Part shown: positions 18,030 through 27,705 of the stretch, in pieces
Layout: each line of letters begins with the position of its first letter
How positions within the stretch are numbered: the stretch's first letter is position 1
Source: Brevibacterium atlanticum
Lineage (GTDB): Bacteria > Actinomycetota > Actinomycetes > Actinomycetales > Brevibacteriaceae
Reading direction: 5' to 3'
Length of the DNA stretch: 64,000 nucleotides
Assembly (NCBI RefSeq): GCF_011617245.1
Contig: NZ_CP050152.1
Location: forward strand, 1,116,001-1,180,000
Position numbers and translations under genes: made by a program
The notes under the pieces: model-generated
Told to the model about the DNA's origin: nothing
The model's database searches: none
What the model saw: the letters and a program-made list of their open reading frames with translations, nothing else

Positions 18030-18091
18030 GATTGTTTGGTCGATCCGCCTCGAAATCGTGCTCCGAAACACGGTGGATCGACCAAACAATC
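18030..18091. repeat. Inverted repeat with 17-bp perfect arms
   Basis: Arms 18030-18046 (GATTGTTTGGTCGATCC) and 18075-18091 are perfect inverted repeats around a 28-base loop that can pair further (CGTG/CACG). It lies between the small membrane-protein gene and the winged-helix gene on the minus strand. It could be a terminator, an attenuator or a regulator site. Confidence 0.6.
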
Positions 18092-18103
18092 GGTGTATTC
18101 CGC

Positions 18104-18526
18104 TCAGCGGCGCAGGGCCAGTAGGGAAAAGACCGGGGCCGCGACCCACAGGAGTCCTGCGGCGAAGAACGGGACCGGTGTCGAGGCGGCGAAGGAGTCG
18201 GTCATGACACCGCCGATGAAGCCGATGACGATGACAGCCAGCCAGGTGATGAGTACGGCAGTTGAGCGGCGGCTCCAGCTCAGGGCCTTGATGAGGTAGA
18301 CGACGAGAGCCGGTATGAGCCAGGCCAGCCCGGCCCCGAGGATGATGAGCTGAGTGGTGTTGTCCGTGATGAGACCGACAGCGACGAGACCGACCGACAG
18401 TCCGGCCGAGAGGACGAAGAACAGCGTCACCAACGGCCAGGCATCGTTCGTGCGGGCCTGTGTCTGACTGGCCTCGGCCTGGGCGAGGAGTTCGTCGGCC
18501 TGCTCCGGGGTGGGGGTGGTGTTCAT
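18104..18526 (-). CDS. Small membrane protein, function unknown
   Basis: Protein of 140 aa. A short polar N-terminus (TPEQADELLAQAEASQTQ) precedes four hydrophobic segments, roughly residues 30-50, 60-80, 88-110 and 118-135. The ATG at 18526 has AAAGGGA upstream; an open frame continues to 18787 but lacks coding character. The operator-like palindrome at 18595-18621 lies 70 bp before the start. With the winged-helix gene downstream it looks like a regulator-target pair. Confidence 0.72.
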   Translation of the reverse strand: MNTTPTPEQADELLAQAEASQTQARTNDAWPLVTLFFVLSAGLSVGLVAVGLITDNTTQLIILGAGLAWLIPALVVYLIKALSWSRRSTAVLITWLAVIVIGFIGGVMTDSFAASTPVPFFAAGLLWVAAPVFSLLALRR

Positions 18527-18594
18527 GGCGGATCCCTTTGCTCGGGCATCGGCGGGATGTCCGATGCGATCTGCGGAAGTAGTTCTACAGTAGC

Positions 18595-18621
18595 AACTAC
18601 TTTCCATCATGGAAAGTAGTT
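18595..18621. promoter_or_regulatory. Operator-like palindrome AACTACTTTCCA-N3-TGGAAAGTAGTT
   Basis: Two perfect 12-bp arms around TCA. It is upstream of the membrane-protein/winged-helix pair, and a partial copy (AGTAGTT...AACTACT) overlaps its left side at 18579-18600. The symmetry and AT-rich core suit a dimeric winged-helix repressor, most simply the product of 17560-17952. Confidence 0.6.
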
Positions 18622-18681
18622 TCAAGAAGAAGTTTCCGCCGGCGGTGGGCGGTACCCAAGAGTGCTGAGGTGAGAAGTGTG

Positions 18682-19131
18682 TCAGAGCGCCGAGGCGGCG
18701 ACCGTGGCGGCGAGCTCCGTGGCCTTCTCGAGGTGGTCCGCGGCGACCTCGCCGGTGAAGATCAGCGGGTCGAAGGCGAGCGCCCACCCCAGACCGGTCG
18801 TGATCTGCTTCATCGCGGTCTCGGCCCCGGTGGTGTCGTAGCCGCCGTGGATCCAGTAGGAGAACGGCCGGCCCGCGGTGGGATCGCGCACCGCATCATA
18901 GGTGGTGTCGAAGAAATGCTTGAGGGCGCCGGAGATATAGCCGAAGTTCGCCGTCGTGCCGAGCACATACGCATCGGCGGCCAGGACATCCTCGACGCCG
19001 GCCTCCAACGCCGGTCGAACGGCGACCTCGATGTCGCCGAGCTCGGGAAGGCGCAGCCCGGTCAGGGCCGCCTCGGCGATCTGCGAGGTGGGATCGGACG
19101 GTGAGTGATGAACGAGCAGCACGCTGACCAT
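18682..19131 (-). CDS. Flavodoxin-like NAD(P)H-dependent oxidoreductase
   Basis: Flavodoxin-fold protein of 149 aa. The first strand and FMN-phosphate loop are VLLVHHSPSDPTSQIAE; the second FMN loop is LGTTANFGYISGALKHFFDT, typical of flavodoxin/WrbA-like proteins. It likely binds FMN and acts in cytosolic electron transfer or quinone reduction. Full length for the short family form. It is divergent from the sirtuin gene with 57 bp between. Confidence 0.8.
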   Translation of the reverse strand: MVSVLLVHHSPSDPTSQIAEAALTGLRLPELGDIEVAVRPALEAGVEDVLAADAYVLGTTANFGYISGALKHFFDTTYDAVRDPTAGRPFSYWIHGGYDTTGAETAMKQITTGLGWALAFDPLIFTGEVAADHLEKATELAATVAASAL

Positions 19132-19188
19132 GGCTCCACCCTAGCCCCGGGAATGACTCGGGTCAGCCCCCGCGCATAAGGTGGTGCC

Positions 19189-20100
19189 ATGGCCGTCATC
19201 TTCGATCCGATGCGCGGACGCACCCGTCCGGCAGCCAGTCACCCCGACGATGAGATCGTCGACGTCCTCACCCGCGACTATGCGAGCGCGGACTGGGCGG
19301 TGCTCACCGGCGCGGGGATGAGCACGGATTCCGGCGTCCCGGACTATCGCGGACCCGACGCGACCCCGCGCAACCCGATGACCATCCAGACCTTCCTCTC
19401 CCACCCGGATCAGCGGGCACGGTACTGGGCGCGCTCCTGGGTCGGCTGGCCCCGGATGCGCGGCGCCCGACCGAATGCCGGGCACCTTGCGCTGTCCGGG
19501 CTGCCCGTGGCCGGGATCGTCACGCAGAACGTCGACGGACTCCATCAGGCCGCCGCCGAGGCGGTCGCCGCCGACCGTGCCGACCGTGGCGAGGATCTCG
19601 TGCCCAGTCCCGTCATCGACCTCCACGGCAGCCTCGACCGGGTCGTCTGCCTGCAGAACGGGCACCTGTTCGACCGTGACTGGGTGCAGCGGAGGCTGAG
19701 CGAACTCAACCCGGACTTCGCCCACGAGGTCGGCATCGACCCCATCGACGTCGAGACCGCTCCCGACGGCGACGTCGAACTCGACGACACTGCGGGATTC
19801 GTCGTCCTCGACTGCCCCGAATGCGGGGGACTGCTCAAACCCGACGTCGTCTACTTCGGCGACTCGGTGCCGCCGGCCAGGCTGCAGAAGGCGAACCGGA
19901 TCTGCGATGACGCTGCAGGGCTCGTCGTGCTCGGATCCTCTCTCGCGGTGCTTTCGGGCCTGCGTTTCGTCCGTGCTGCCGCGAAGGACGGCAAACCCGT
20001 CGTCATCGTCACCGACGGTCCCACCCGCGGCGACGACCTCGCCGACTACCGCTCGATCTCCCGGGTCGCCGAGTTCGTCACCCTGTGGGCAGCGAGATGA
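19189..20100 (+). CDS. SIR2-family NAD-dependent protein deacylase
   Basis: Sirtuin of 303 aa. NAD-binding motifs GAGMSTDSGVPDYRG (near residue 42) and TQNVDGLHQ (near 112) and the catalytic-His motif DLHGSL are intact. The zinc module is unusual: the second pair CPECGG is present but the first reads CLQNGH, with Asn where the second Cys of CxxC is expected. The insertion between the pairs is long and acidic. It removes acyl groups from lysines in the family; target unknown. ATG at 19189. Confidence 0.88.
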   Translation: MAVIFDPMRGRTRPAASHPDDEIVDVLTRDYASADWAVLTGAGMSTDSGVPDYRGPDATPRNPMTIQTFLSHPDQRARYWARSWVGWPRMRGARPNAGHLALSGLPVAGIVTQNVDGLHQAAAEAVAADRADRGEDLVPSPVIDLHGSLDRVVCLQNGHLFDRDWVQRRLSELNPDFAHEVGIDPIDVETAPDGDVELDDTAGFVVLDCPECGGLLKPDVVYFGDSVPPARLQKANRICDDAAGLVVLGSSLAVLSGLRFVRAAAKDGKPVVIVTDGPTRGDDLADYRSISRVAEFVTLWAAR

Positions 20101-20191
20101 GCCTGCAGGGAGGGGTGACCGGCGAGCCTCCAGGTCAGACGGTTCGCCCACGTCCAGGAGAGTCCAAGCCGAGGATGTAAGACTGAGAACC

Positions 20192-20782
20192 ATGAGTGAC
20201 AATCTGGCACGCGCCGAACGACTGCGACTCGTCGACACCGCCCGCCGAGCGGGGGAGGACGCCCCCACCCTGTGCGAGGGGTGGACGACCAGAGACCTGG
20301 CCACCCACCTCATCATCCGCGAACGGCACCCTTCGGCGGCTCGGGGCATCTTCGTCTCGAAGTTCGACGACCGCAGGCAGGCGAAGGAGAACGACTATGC
20401 GTCGATGCCCTATGCGCAGCTGCTCGGCCTCGTCGCCTCCCCGCCGAAGTGGACGCCGGGGGCCCTGCCCGGAGTCGAGTCCGTGATGAACACGACCGAA
20501 TTCCTCGTCCACCACGAGGACATCCGCCGCGCAGCCATCGAGTGGATCCCGCGCCGATTCTCCCAGGCGGAGACCGCCACAGTCTGGGCTCAGACGAAGG
20601 TCGCGCTCCTTCCATTTGCGGCGAAGGCCGAGGGGCCCGTGACGATCGAGGCACCGGGATTCGGCATCCGCAGGGCGGGTAAGAAGCGCTCAGGCAACGG
20701 CGTCACGATCACCGGTGCGCCGCTCGAGCTCCTCCTCTACCTCATGGGCAGGCAGGACCACGCTCTCGTCGACGTGCGCTGA
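20192..20782 (+). CDS. TIGR03085-family protein (DinB-like, putative metal binding)
   Basis: Actinobacterial protein of 196 aa in the mycothiol-dependent maleylpyruvate isomerase/DinB-like superfamily. It starts with LARAERLRLVDTARRAG and carries CEGWTTRDLATHLIIRE, whose His is the first likely metal ligand, and FLVHHEDIRRA, with further His ligands; LLLYLMGRQDHA is the conserved C-terminal motif. The ATG at 20192 matches the family start. Substrate unknown. Confidence 0.83.
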   Translation: MSDNLARAERLRLVDTARRAGEDAPTLCEGWTTRDLATHLIIRERHPSAARGIFVSKFDDRRQAKENDYASMPYAQLLGLVASPPKWTPGALPGVESVMNTTEFLVHHEDIRRAAIEWIPRRFSQAETATVWAQTKVALLPFAAKAEGPVTIEAPGFGIRRAGKKRSGNGVTITGAPLELLLYLMGRQDHALVDVR

Positions 20783-20886
20783 AGGTCGGGATTTCCTCCA
20801 CCGGCTCGGGGGATTGGTCCCTGTCGCGAGGCTGCTGCGGATTCCTAGGCTGGTCTCATCAGCCATCGCAGAGGAGACCCCGCATC

Positions 20887-21294
20887 ATGAACGCAGCACC
20901 CGTCCCGACCCCCGGACAGTTCGACCAGCCCCAGAACACCGGACCGGTCTTACCGCCCCATTCTCCGCTGGGCTACCCGGACGGCCCGCAGAGCTACCAG
21001 GCCGCCGGCAGCTATCAGCGCACCGAGGAGGACCCGGGCAAGGTGCTCGGCATCATCTCACTGGTCGCCACGCTCTCGACCTTCCTCGGCTTCAACTTCA
21101 TCGGACCCGTCATCGGCATCATCACCGGTCACATGGCGCGCAGGCGCTCGCGCGAGGACGGTCGCGCCGACAATGAGATGGGCAAGTGGGGACTCATCCT
21201 CGGATACGTCTTCCTCGGTCTGCTCGCCCTCGGATGGGCACTCGGCATCTCGTTCGGCATCGTCAGCGGGCTCGCCGGACTCATGGCCGGCTGA
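20887..21294 (+). CDS. DUF4190 membrane protein
   Basis: Small membrane protein of 135 aa. A Pro/Gln-rich cytosolic N-terminus (1-50) is followed by two hydrophobic hairpins: KVLGIISLVATLSTFLGFNF-IGPVIGIITGHMA and KWGLILGYVFLGLLALGWAL. The motif GIITGHMARR is typical of DUF4190. GAGGAGA lies upstream of the ATG. Function unknown. Confidence 0.82.
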   Translation: MNAAPVPTPGQFDQPQNTGPVLPPHSPLGYPDGPQSYQAAGSYQRTEEDPGKVLGIISLVATLSTFLGFNFIGPVIGIITGHMARRRSREDGRADNEMGKWGLILGYVFLGLLALGWALGISFGIVSGLAGLMAG

Positions 21295-21337
21295 CCGGTT
21301 CGGCCACCCTGTGGTATGCACCTGCATTCCTCGTCCA

Positions 21338-21377
21338 GCGGCGCCTCGCATCCTCAATTCTGAGGGCGGGGCGCCGC
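21338..21377. terminator. Bidirectional terminator hairpin
   Basis: GCGGCGCC and GGCGCCGC arms close a stem extended by CCTCA/TGAGG. It lies between the DUF4190 gene and the convergent GNAT gene and overlaps the last codons of the latter. Confidence 0.6.
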
Positions 21378-22400
21378 TTCGCGGTGTTCGATCCGGCCCT
21401 CGAGGGCGGTCATCGTGTCCGCGACGCTGAAGCCGAGATCCCGATTGAGTGCGAGCATCGGTCCGTTGTTCGTCGCCGTGTACGTCTGCACCCATTTCGC
21501 CGAGGTGGTCGCCGGCACCGCCGGCAGCTGACGCAGATTCGCGACCTTGAGCGCCCGACCGATTCCCCGCCCCCGATAGGCACGGTCGACGAGCGTGTCC
21601 TCCTGAATGACGATCTCCGGGTCGTGTGCTGACACCATGATCTCCGTATACCCGACGGCGAGATCACCCACATGGGCCATCGAGCCGACCAAGACCCAAC
21701 CCTGATCGTCCATCCGCTCCTCATGGCTGCGGATCGCAGCGGTGCTGGCGTGGCTGACCGAGCGAGTGAGGTCCCCGACGGGCACGTCCTCGTCCATCTG
21801 CTCGCGCAGTCTGGTCCAGGACTCGAGGACCTCCTCGGGGCACGCGCCGATCCACGAGGTGACCGAGAAGTCCGGATCCGCTTTGAGCACGGGCACGGTC
21901 GTCGACGCCCCGGAATCCTTGTACCTATCGGCATCGGCGCGCAGATAGGTGGGCAGATCGAGCAGCAGCCGGTGCTCCTCATTGCCCACGCTCATGCCCC
22001 GGGTCTGGGCGAACGCGACTCCGGCCGGGCAGTAGGTCTCGGTCTGGACGATCGTCGACGGCCGGTCGGCGTCGGTGAGTATCTGCTCGACCGCCTCGGC
22101 GAGGGCAGTGCCGATACCTCGGCGACGGCAGGGCGGGATGACACCGAGCTCGGTATACGCCGGAGATTCGGCGGTGAGGTTGATCTCGGCGCCTCCGACG
22201 GCCTCTTCGTCGAGGTGGGCGACCAGGGCGATGTCCGTCTTGTCCGTGCGCGGATGGGCGAACTGGGTCAGCGTCGTTTCGGGGCTGCGCCACCAGGCCG
22301 CGGTGCGATCATTCGTGTAGGCGGTGCGCATGAGGTCGTTCCATGCGACCAACGCGTCCTCATCCGTGTGATCGATGCGGGTGATCCGAATCTCAGACAT
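21354..22400 (-). CDS. Tandem-domain GNAT N-acetyltransferase
   Basis: Protein of 348 aa with two GNAT folds. The first acetyl-CoA loop is PPCRRRGIGTALAEAVEQ near residue 105; the second is DRAYRGRGIGRALKVANLR near 285, followed by TYTATNNGPMLALNRDLGF, the GNAT motif B. Two-domain enzymes of this kind include mycothiol-synthase-like proteins, but the substrate is not clear here. I take the ATG at 22400 because the first domain begins directly after it; a start at 22439 is possible. Confidence 0.82.
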   Translation of the reverse strand: MSEIRITRIDHTDEDALVAWNDLMRTAYTNDRTAAWWRSPETTLTQFAHPRTDKTDIALVAHLDEEAVGGAEINLTAESPAYTELGVIPPCRRRGIGTALAEAVEQILTDADRPSTIVQTETYCPAGVAFAQTRGMSVGNEEHRLLLDLPTYLRADADRYKDSGASTTVPVLKADPDFSVTSWIGACPEEVLESWTRLREQMDEDVPVGDLTRSVSHASTAAIRSHEERMDDQGWVLVGSMAHVGDLAVGYTEIMVSAHDPEIVIQEDTLVDRAYRGRGIGRALKVANLRQLPAVPATTSAKWVQTYTATNNGPMLALNRDLGFSVADTMTALEGRIEHREAAPRPQN

Positions 22401-22460
22401 GAGATGAGTCGACCACGGTCCGAGGGTGTTTTCAAGCACAGCAGGGCCACCGGTGCCGGA

Positions 22461-22697
22461 TCACCGGGGTTCGTCGGAGCCGTCGCTCAAGTCAGGATGG
22501 TCGGAGCCGTCGCTCAAGTCAGGATGGGACGGATCGGCGGGGTCCGCCTCGGCGTGGGGGTCGTGCTTGGGCAGGCGGGAGCCGATGTGCGCGCCGGGTT
22601 TGGTCATCACCCGGTGGACGAGCCACGCGCCGAGGCTGAAGACGATGATGATGGCGAAGGTGAGGAAGATGACCGCACCGAGACCGGGCTCCATCAC
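22461..22697 (-). CDS. Small single-span membrane protein with repeated acidic tail
   Basis: Protein of 78 aa: one transmembrane helix (AVIFLTFAIIIVFSLGAWLV, residues about 8-28) then a polar tail containing HPDLSDGSD twice in tandem. The DNA repeat is an exact 27-bp duplication at 22473-22526. The start GTG (22697) or the next codon ATG (22694) overlaps the stop of the DUF1707 gene, so the two are coupled. Function unknown. Confidence 0.68.
   Translation of the reverse strand: MMEPGLGAVIFLTFAIIIVFSLGAWLVHRVMTKPGAHIGSRLPKHDPHAEADPADPSHPDLSDGSDHPDLSDGSDEPR
22473..22526. repeat. Exact 27-bp tandem duplication
   Basis: Two identical 27-bp units in frame (nine codons each) inside the tail of the small membrane protein. 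The unit could gain or lose copies by slippage without breaking the frame. Confidence 0.85.
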
Positions 22698-23359
22698 TTG
22701 GCCATTCGCCGACGGTCGAAGTAGTTCGCGAAGCGGGCCTTGAACGAACTCATGCCGATCGAACCGCCGACCCGCACGAGGGGTCTGCGGCCGGTGGGGA
22801 CGGCGTTGACCACGGATCTCACGCTGCCCCAGGACTTCGAGAGGTGCTCGACGTCGACGGCCCAGTCGTCGGGGACGACGACGGTGACCGAGCCCATGCC
22901 CGCGACGATCTCGACCTCGATGACCTGCAGGTCAGTGTCGACCTCGAGGAAATTCAGTTCGATGTTCGACATCGAGGGTTCGCAGCGGATGTAGGGCGGC
23001 ACCGCCCAGCGCGCACGGCGGACCTCAGACTCCCAGGCGGCCTTGATGACAAGCGGATCGAAGCGGTCACGTCCCTGGATCGCCCGCCCGCGGTCAGCGG
23101 CGGGTGCGATCGCCGAGGTGGGGCGGAAGCGATCGGAGGGCAGTTCGATGGTGAGGTCGGCGAGCACCTCGTCGAGGTCGATGGGGAACTTCGCGGCGTG
23201 GACCTTCTCCATCCGTTCGTCGAGCTCATCGACCGTGATCCGTCCGTCCCCGGCGGCTTCGCGGAGGACCTCGATCGCCTCGTCGCGTTCTCTATGGCCG
23301 ATGCGGAAAGTCTTCGCGGGGTCGTTGTCGGCGGGGTCGGAGGGATTGGGCTGGGTCAT
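22694..23359 (-). CDS. DUF1707 domain protein with LiaF-like C-terminus
   Basis: Cytosolic protein of 221 aa. Residues about 15-70 form the DUF1707 SHOCT-like domain (FRIGHRERDEAIEVLREAAG, GRITVDELDERMEKVHAAKF). The C-terminal part (IELNFLEVDTDLQVIEVEIV, GMGSVTVVVPDDWAVDVE) resembles the cell-wall-active antibiotic response domain. ATG at 23359. It overlaps the small membrane protein, suggesting the pair senses or responds to envelope state; this is inferred. Confidence 0.8.
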   Translation of the reverse strand: MTQPNPSDPADNDPAKTFRIGHRERDEAIEVLREAAGDGRITVDELDERMEKVHAAKFPIDLDEVLADLTIELPSDRFRPTSAIAPAADRGRAIQGRDRFDPLVIKAAWESEVRRARWAVPPYIRCEPSMSNIELNFLEVDTDLQVIEVEIVAGMGSVTVVVPDDWAVDVEHLSKSWGSVRSVVNAVPTGRRPLVRVGGSIGMSSFKARFANYFDRRRMAK

Positions 23360-23497
23360 GATCTCTATCGTGCCTGATCGTGCGGTGAGCGACAACGGCG
23401 GGAGCCTTCAGGGGCGGTGACGGGGCGGGCAGTTGAGAGATCGGGGAGGCTGCCGGGGCCGTGTCTCGTGTCAGTCGTTGGCATTAGGCTAGGGGAC

Positions 23498-26400
23498 GTG
23501 TCCACCGCACTGTACAGAAGATACCGCCCAGAGACCTTCGACGAGGTCATCGGTCAAGAGCATGTGACCGATCCGCTCAAGGCCGCGATCGAGCGCGGCC
23601 GCATCAACCATGCCTACCTGTTCTCCGGGCCGCGCGGGTGCGGAAAGACCACCTCGGCACGGATCCTCGCCCGGTGCCTCAACTGTGAGAAGGGGCCGAC
23701 CCCGGTGCCCTGCGGTGAGTGCCCGAGCTGCCGGGACCTGGCAAACGGCGGGCCCGGTTCGCTCGACGTCGTCGAGATCGACGCGGCCAGCCACAACGGT
23801 GTCGATGATGCCCGTGACCTGCGGGAGAGGGCGATCTATGCGCCGGCCCGCGACCGGTACAAGGTGTTCATCCTCGATGAGGCGCACATGGTCACCTCGC
23901 AGGGATTCAACGCCCTGCTCAAGATCGTCGAGGAACCGCCGCCGCACATCAAGTTCGTCTTCGCGACCACCGAGCCCGAGAAGGTCATCGGCACGATCCG
24001 CTCGCGAACCCACCACTATCCCTTCCGGCTGGTCCCGCCCGAGGCGCTGACCAACTACCTCGAGGATCTGTGCGGCCGGGAAGAAGTCAACGTCGCCAAG
24101 GGTGTGCTGCCTCTGGTCGTGCGCGCCGGCGGTGGTTCCGTGCGCGACACCCTGTCCGTGCTCGACCAGCTCATCGCCGGTTCGGGACCCGACGGAGTCG
24201 ACTACGGTCGAGCCATCGCGCTGCTCGGCTACACCCCGGACTCGCTGCTCTCGGACATCGTCGATGCCTTCTCCGCCGGTGACGGCGGAGGGGTCTACCG
24301 CGCCGTCGAACGCGTCATCGAATCCGGTCAGGACCCCAGGCGCTTCGTCGAGGATCTGCTCGAGCGCTTCCGCGATCTCATTGTCATCAATGCCGCCCCC
24401 GAGGCGGCCCATGCCTTCCTGCCCGAGGTGCCGCCGGACCGTTTGGAACGCCTCACCCTACAGGCCGCCGGCTTCGGGCAGGGGGAGCTCTCCCGCGCCG
24501 CGGACCTGCTCAACGAGGGACTGACCGAGATGTCGGGGGCGACCTCGCCGAGGTTGCAGCTCGAACTCATCTGCGCGCGCATTCTGCTGCCCGGGTCCGG
24601 TCGCAGCCGCGACGCCGTGCTCAGCCGCATGGAGCGGATGGAGCGACGGATCGGCATGTCGGCCACCGGTGTGGCAGCGAATCTGCCCCCGGCGCAGGCA
24701 GCGCCGGACCAGGGCCAGGTTCCGGGCTCGGGGCAGGTTGCTGGCCAGACGTCAGGTCAGGGCCGGCCTGCTGGGCAGGAACCGGCAGGTGCTGCCGGAG
24801 GCGGCAACGGAGCGCAGGCACCTGCTGGACAGTCCCAGCCGACCGATCACGACGACTTCGATGACATCGCCGCCATGGCCGTCGCCGCAGAATCGATGCT
24901 CAACGACGCCGACCCGTCGGCTCAGGCGCAGGAGTCCCAAGAGCAGCCTGCTCAGGCGGAGCCGGAGCGGTCGACTCACGCGTCCGAGCCGACGGCTGCA
25001 CCAGCATCTCCGCACACCGACGAACGCGAGCAGGATCCTCGGCGCGAATCCGCTTCCGTTCCGGAGACCGGGAACCAGCAGCCCGAAGCGAACTCCCAAC
25101 CGGCCGATCCGCAGCGCCAGGCGTCCGAACCGACCGCCTCCGCACAGGCCCCAGCGTCAGCACCGGACTCGGCTTCAGCCTCCGGGCAGGGGGAGACCTC
25201 GCAGACTGAGCAGGCAGCGGCACCGGAAGCCACCTCGGTGGCGGGATCGGGCGATATCGGCGGAGAGATCGAAGCGATCCGTCGCGCCTGGCCGAGCATC
25301 CTCGCCGCCGTCGAGAAGCGCAGCCGCCTCACCCGCGCGATCATCGCGGCCAACGCGATTCCGCAGTCATTCTCCGACGGGGTTGTCTACCTCGGCTTCA
25401 ACAATCCCGGATCCGTCCAGGGCTTCCAGCAGCGCGACCACGGCGCCAAATTGGCCGCCGCGATCAACGACGTCCTCGGCATCCAGGCGCGCATCGACGT
25501 CGGCGATGTCGGCCGAATCGGCGGCGGAAACGCGTCCGGCGGTCATCAGGGGAAAGGGGCTGCGGCCCCGCCGATGAACGATGCCGGAGGCAACCGTGGC
25601 CCGGCACCCAGCCAGCGCCGCCCGAGCCCCCAGGAAGTCGCTGCAGTCGTCGGCACCCGCGAGGTCGACAAACCACAGGTTGACCACGAGAAGTTCTGGG
25701 AACCCAGCGGACCGACTCAAGGCCCCTGGTCCTCCGACGACGAGGAGGGAGAACAGCCGGGGTCACCCAGCGAACCGACCCCTGAGATCAACCGCCCCGA
25801 CGACGAGCGCGCGGGCGGGTTCGAACAGGCTCCGGCAAAGCCGGACAACCCTGAGTCCGGCGGCACCGAGTCCGGCATCGCCGACCATGTCGACGACCAC
25901 GCTGCGAAGGAAGGTGCCGCCACACAGCCGCATTCGGACGAATCGGACACACCGGTCGAGCCGGCCACCGTTGCCGACGAAGATAGCGCCGAAGCCGACG
26001 TCCCGGAGATCGTCGTGCCCGATCTCTCCGACGACGACTTCTTCGGAGCTCCCGCAGACCAGGCACCCGAGGGTGACGGCGACAGCGACTCCGACTCGTG
26101 GCAGCCATCGTCATCCTCCGCCGCGCCAGTGGCGGGCCCCGACGAGTCAGACTCGGCCTCGGCCTCAGGTGAGTCAGGCTCCGATTCCGGCGAGCAGGGC
26201 TGGGCGGCCGACGGACAGGTGCCTCACCCCGAGGGAGAGGCGCCGACCGATGAAGGACACGCGACTTCAGCGGAGGTGCAGACGCAGTCGTTCGGTGGAT
26301 CAGGATCGCCGTACGACGATGACAGCTCACCGATGGAATACGTCCAACCGCGGTGGGAGGAGCCGAACTGGCACGATGGACCCGACACCGGTCCGCCGGT

Positions 26401-26893
26401 CACCGCTTCTGCCGATGTCGATACGACGAGCGCCGGCAGCGGAGCTGTGGACGTCGGTGCCGTGGTCGTGCCTCCACCTGACGACGACCTCGACTACCCC
26501 GACCTCAGTGACCCCACCGGCGACTTCGGGGCAGAGGCCTCGGTGTCGTCCGTGCCAACCTCGGCTCCTGCCCAGACTCCGCCGCCGAGCCGCGCGAACG
26601 AATCCAAACCCTTCAAGTCCCGCTTCGCTGCCCTCGCGGAGAAACACGGTGTCCATACGACTGCTCCGGGTGGATCCGATTTCGGATCTGCCCCGCAGCC
26701 CAACGGTGTGTCCGGGGCCCAGCCCAGCGCCGCCTCGGCGCCCGGGGCGAATCCCTACCCGCAGGCCACGGGACCGGACGAGGACGAGTATGATCCGGAA
26801 ACGGACCTCGACGTCTCCGAGGCACCCCAGATCGGGGTCGACGTGATCGCACGCGTCCTCGGCGGCGAAATCATTGACGAAAGAGAAGTATGA
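23498..26893 (+). CDS. dnaX: DNA polymerase III subunits gamma/tau
   Basis: Clamp-loader ATPase of 1131 aa. The N-terminal AAA+ module (1-370) has Walker [10 protein letters not shown], a zinc site [19 protein letters not shown], Walker B ILDEAHMV and sensor TTEPEKV. From about 400 onward are long Gln/Ala/Ser/Asp-rich low-complexity linkers, with a folded block near 585-690 ([34 protein letters not shown]) and a conserved extreme C-terminus. The GTG at 23498 has AGGGGAC upstream and gives the family start [13 protein letters not shown]. Larger than most bacterial DnaX; long tails are usual in actinobacteria. It overlaps recR by four bases. Confidence 0.96.
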   Translation: MSTALYRRYRPETFDEVIGQEHVTDPLKAAIERGRINHAYLFSGPRGCGKTTSARILARCLNCEKGPTPVPCGECPSCRDLANGGPGSLDVVEIDAASHNGVDDARDLRERAIYAPARDRYKVFILDEAHMVTSQGFNALLKIVEEPPPHIKFVFATTEPEKVIGTIRSRTHHYPFRLVPPEALTNYLEDLCGREEVNVAKGVLPLVVRAGGGSVRDTLSVLDQLIAGSGPDGVDYGRAIALLGYTPDSLLSDIVDAFSAGDGGGVYRAVERVIESGQDPRRFVEDLLERFRDLIVINAAPEAAHAFLPEVPPDRLERLTLQAAGFGQGELSRAADLLNEGLTEMSGATSPRLQLELICARILLPGSGRSRDAVLSRMERMERRIGMSATGVAANLPPAQAAPDQGQVPGSGQVAGQTSGQGRPAGQEPAGAAGGGNGAQAPAGQSQPTDHDDFDDIAAMAVAAESMLNDADPSAQAQESQEQPAQAEPERSTHASEPTAAPASPHTDEREQDPRRESASVPETGNQQPEANSQPADPQRQASEPTASAQAPASAPDSASASGQGETSQTEQAAAPEATSVAGSGDIGGEIEAIRRAWPSILAAVEKRSRLTRAIIAANAIPQSFSDGVVYLGFNNPGSVQGFQQRDHGAKLAAAINDVLGIQARIDVGDVGRIGGGNASGGHQGKGAAAPPMNDAGGNRGPAPSQRRPSPQEVAAVVGTREVDKPQVDHEKFWEPSGPTQGPWSSDDEEGEQPGSPSEPTPEINRPDDERAGGFEQAPAKPDNPESGGTESGIADHVDDHAAKEGAATQPHSDESDTPVEPATVADEDSAEADVPEIVVPDLSDDDFFGAPADQAPEGDGDSDSDSWQPSSSSAAPVAGPDESDSASASGESGSDSGEQGWAADGQVPHPEGEAPTDEGHATSAEVQTQSFGGSGSPYDDDSSPMEYVQPRWEEPNWHDGPDTGPPVTASADVDTTSAGSGAVDVGAVVVPPPDDDLDYPDLSDPTGDFGAEASVSSVPTSAPAQTPPPSRANESKPFKSRFAALAEKHGVHTTAPGGSDFGSAPQPNGVSGAQPSAASAPGANPYPQATGPDEDEYDPETDLDVSEAPQIGVDVIARVLGGEIIDEREV

Positions 26894-27495
26894 GCGCTGT
26901 CTACGAAGGTGCCCTCCAGGATCTCGTCGAAGAGTTCGGCAAGCTTCCGGGCATCGGGCCGAAGTCGGCGCAGCGACTCGCCTTCCACATCCTCCAGACC
27001 GACTCCAGTGACGTCACCGCGCTGGCGCAGGCGCTCACCGACGTCAAGAAACGAGTGCGGTTCTGCGAGATCTGCGGCAACGTGTCCGAAGAGGCCGAAT
27101 GCACGGTCTGCCAGGACCCGCGCCGCGACCGATCGATGATCTGTGTGGTCGAAGAGCCCAAGGACGTCGTCGCGATCGAACGCACCCGCGAATACCGGGG
27201 CCTCTACCACGTTCTCGGCGGCGCGATCGACCCGATGGCCGGCGTGGGACCGGACAATCTGCGGATCAAGGAACTCATGACCCGTCTGCAGAACGGCGAG
27301 GTCACGGAGACAGTCATCGCCACAGACCCCAACCTCGAGGGCGAAGCTACCGCAACCTACCTCGTCCGGCTGCTCGGCTCTCTCGGGGTGAAGGTCACCC
27401 GGCTGGCCTCGGGCCTGCCCGTCGGCGGTGACCTCGAATATGCCGATGAAGTCACTCTCGGCCGCGCATTCTCCGGCCGCCGCGAGATCGACTGA
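26890..27495 (+). CDS. recR: Recombination mediator RecR
   Basis: RecFOR-pathway protein of 201 aa that helps load RecA on gapped DNA. Helix-hairpin-helix [16 protein letters not shown] (18-33), zinc finger [16 protein letters not shown] (57-72) and Toprim domain ([16 protein letters not shown] onward) are intact. It overlaps dnaX in an ATGA. The last 85 bp of the gene plus about 100 bp of flank recur at 31198, and a shorter copy at 32697, so this 3' end appears to be the insertion target of mobile cassettes and may itself have been supplied by one. Confidence 0.96.
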   Translation: MSAVYEGALQDLVEEFGKLPGIGPKSAQRLAFHILQTDSSDVTALAQALTDVKKRVRFCEICGNVSEEAECTVCQDPRRDRSMICVVEEPKDVVAIERTREYRGLYHVLGGAIDPMAGVGPDNLRIKELMTRLQNGEVTETVIATDPNLEGEATATYLVRLLGSLGVKVTRLASGLPVGGDLEYADEVTLGRAFSGRREID

Positions 27496-27596
27496 ACCGT
27501 AACACCGGCTCGAGCCGATCGGCGTGTTCCGATCCGAACAGCGGTCATTCGCGGCCGCCAGAAGCCTCGTTGCAATGCCTCCGCGAAATGCGGGTC
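27411..27596 (+). repeat. recR 3'-end repeat, copy 1 (in recR)
   Basis: The last 28 recR codons and stop plus 101 bp of flank. Copy 2 is at 31198-31384 and a shorter copy 3 is at 32697-32767. Copies 1 and 2 differ in the coding part at four third-codon positions only, all silent. Confidence 0.85.
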
Positions 27597-27705
27597 ACGG
27601 AGTGCCTCATGTCAAGACCCCCGGGAAATACGGGCCGTTGACCCAACGACACAACCGAAGGTACGGTGGAAAAAACAATAGAATTTAACTCGAAAGAGTG
27701 ATCTG

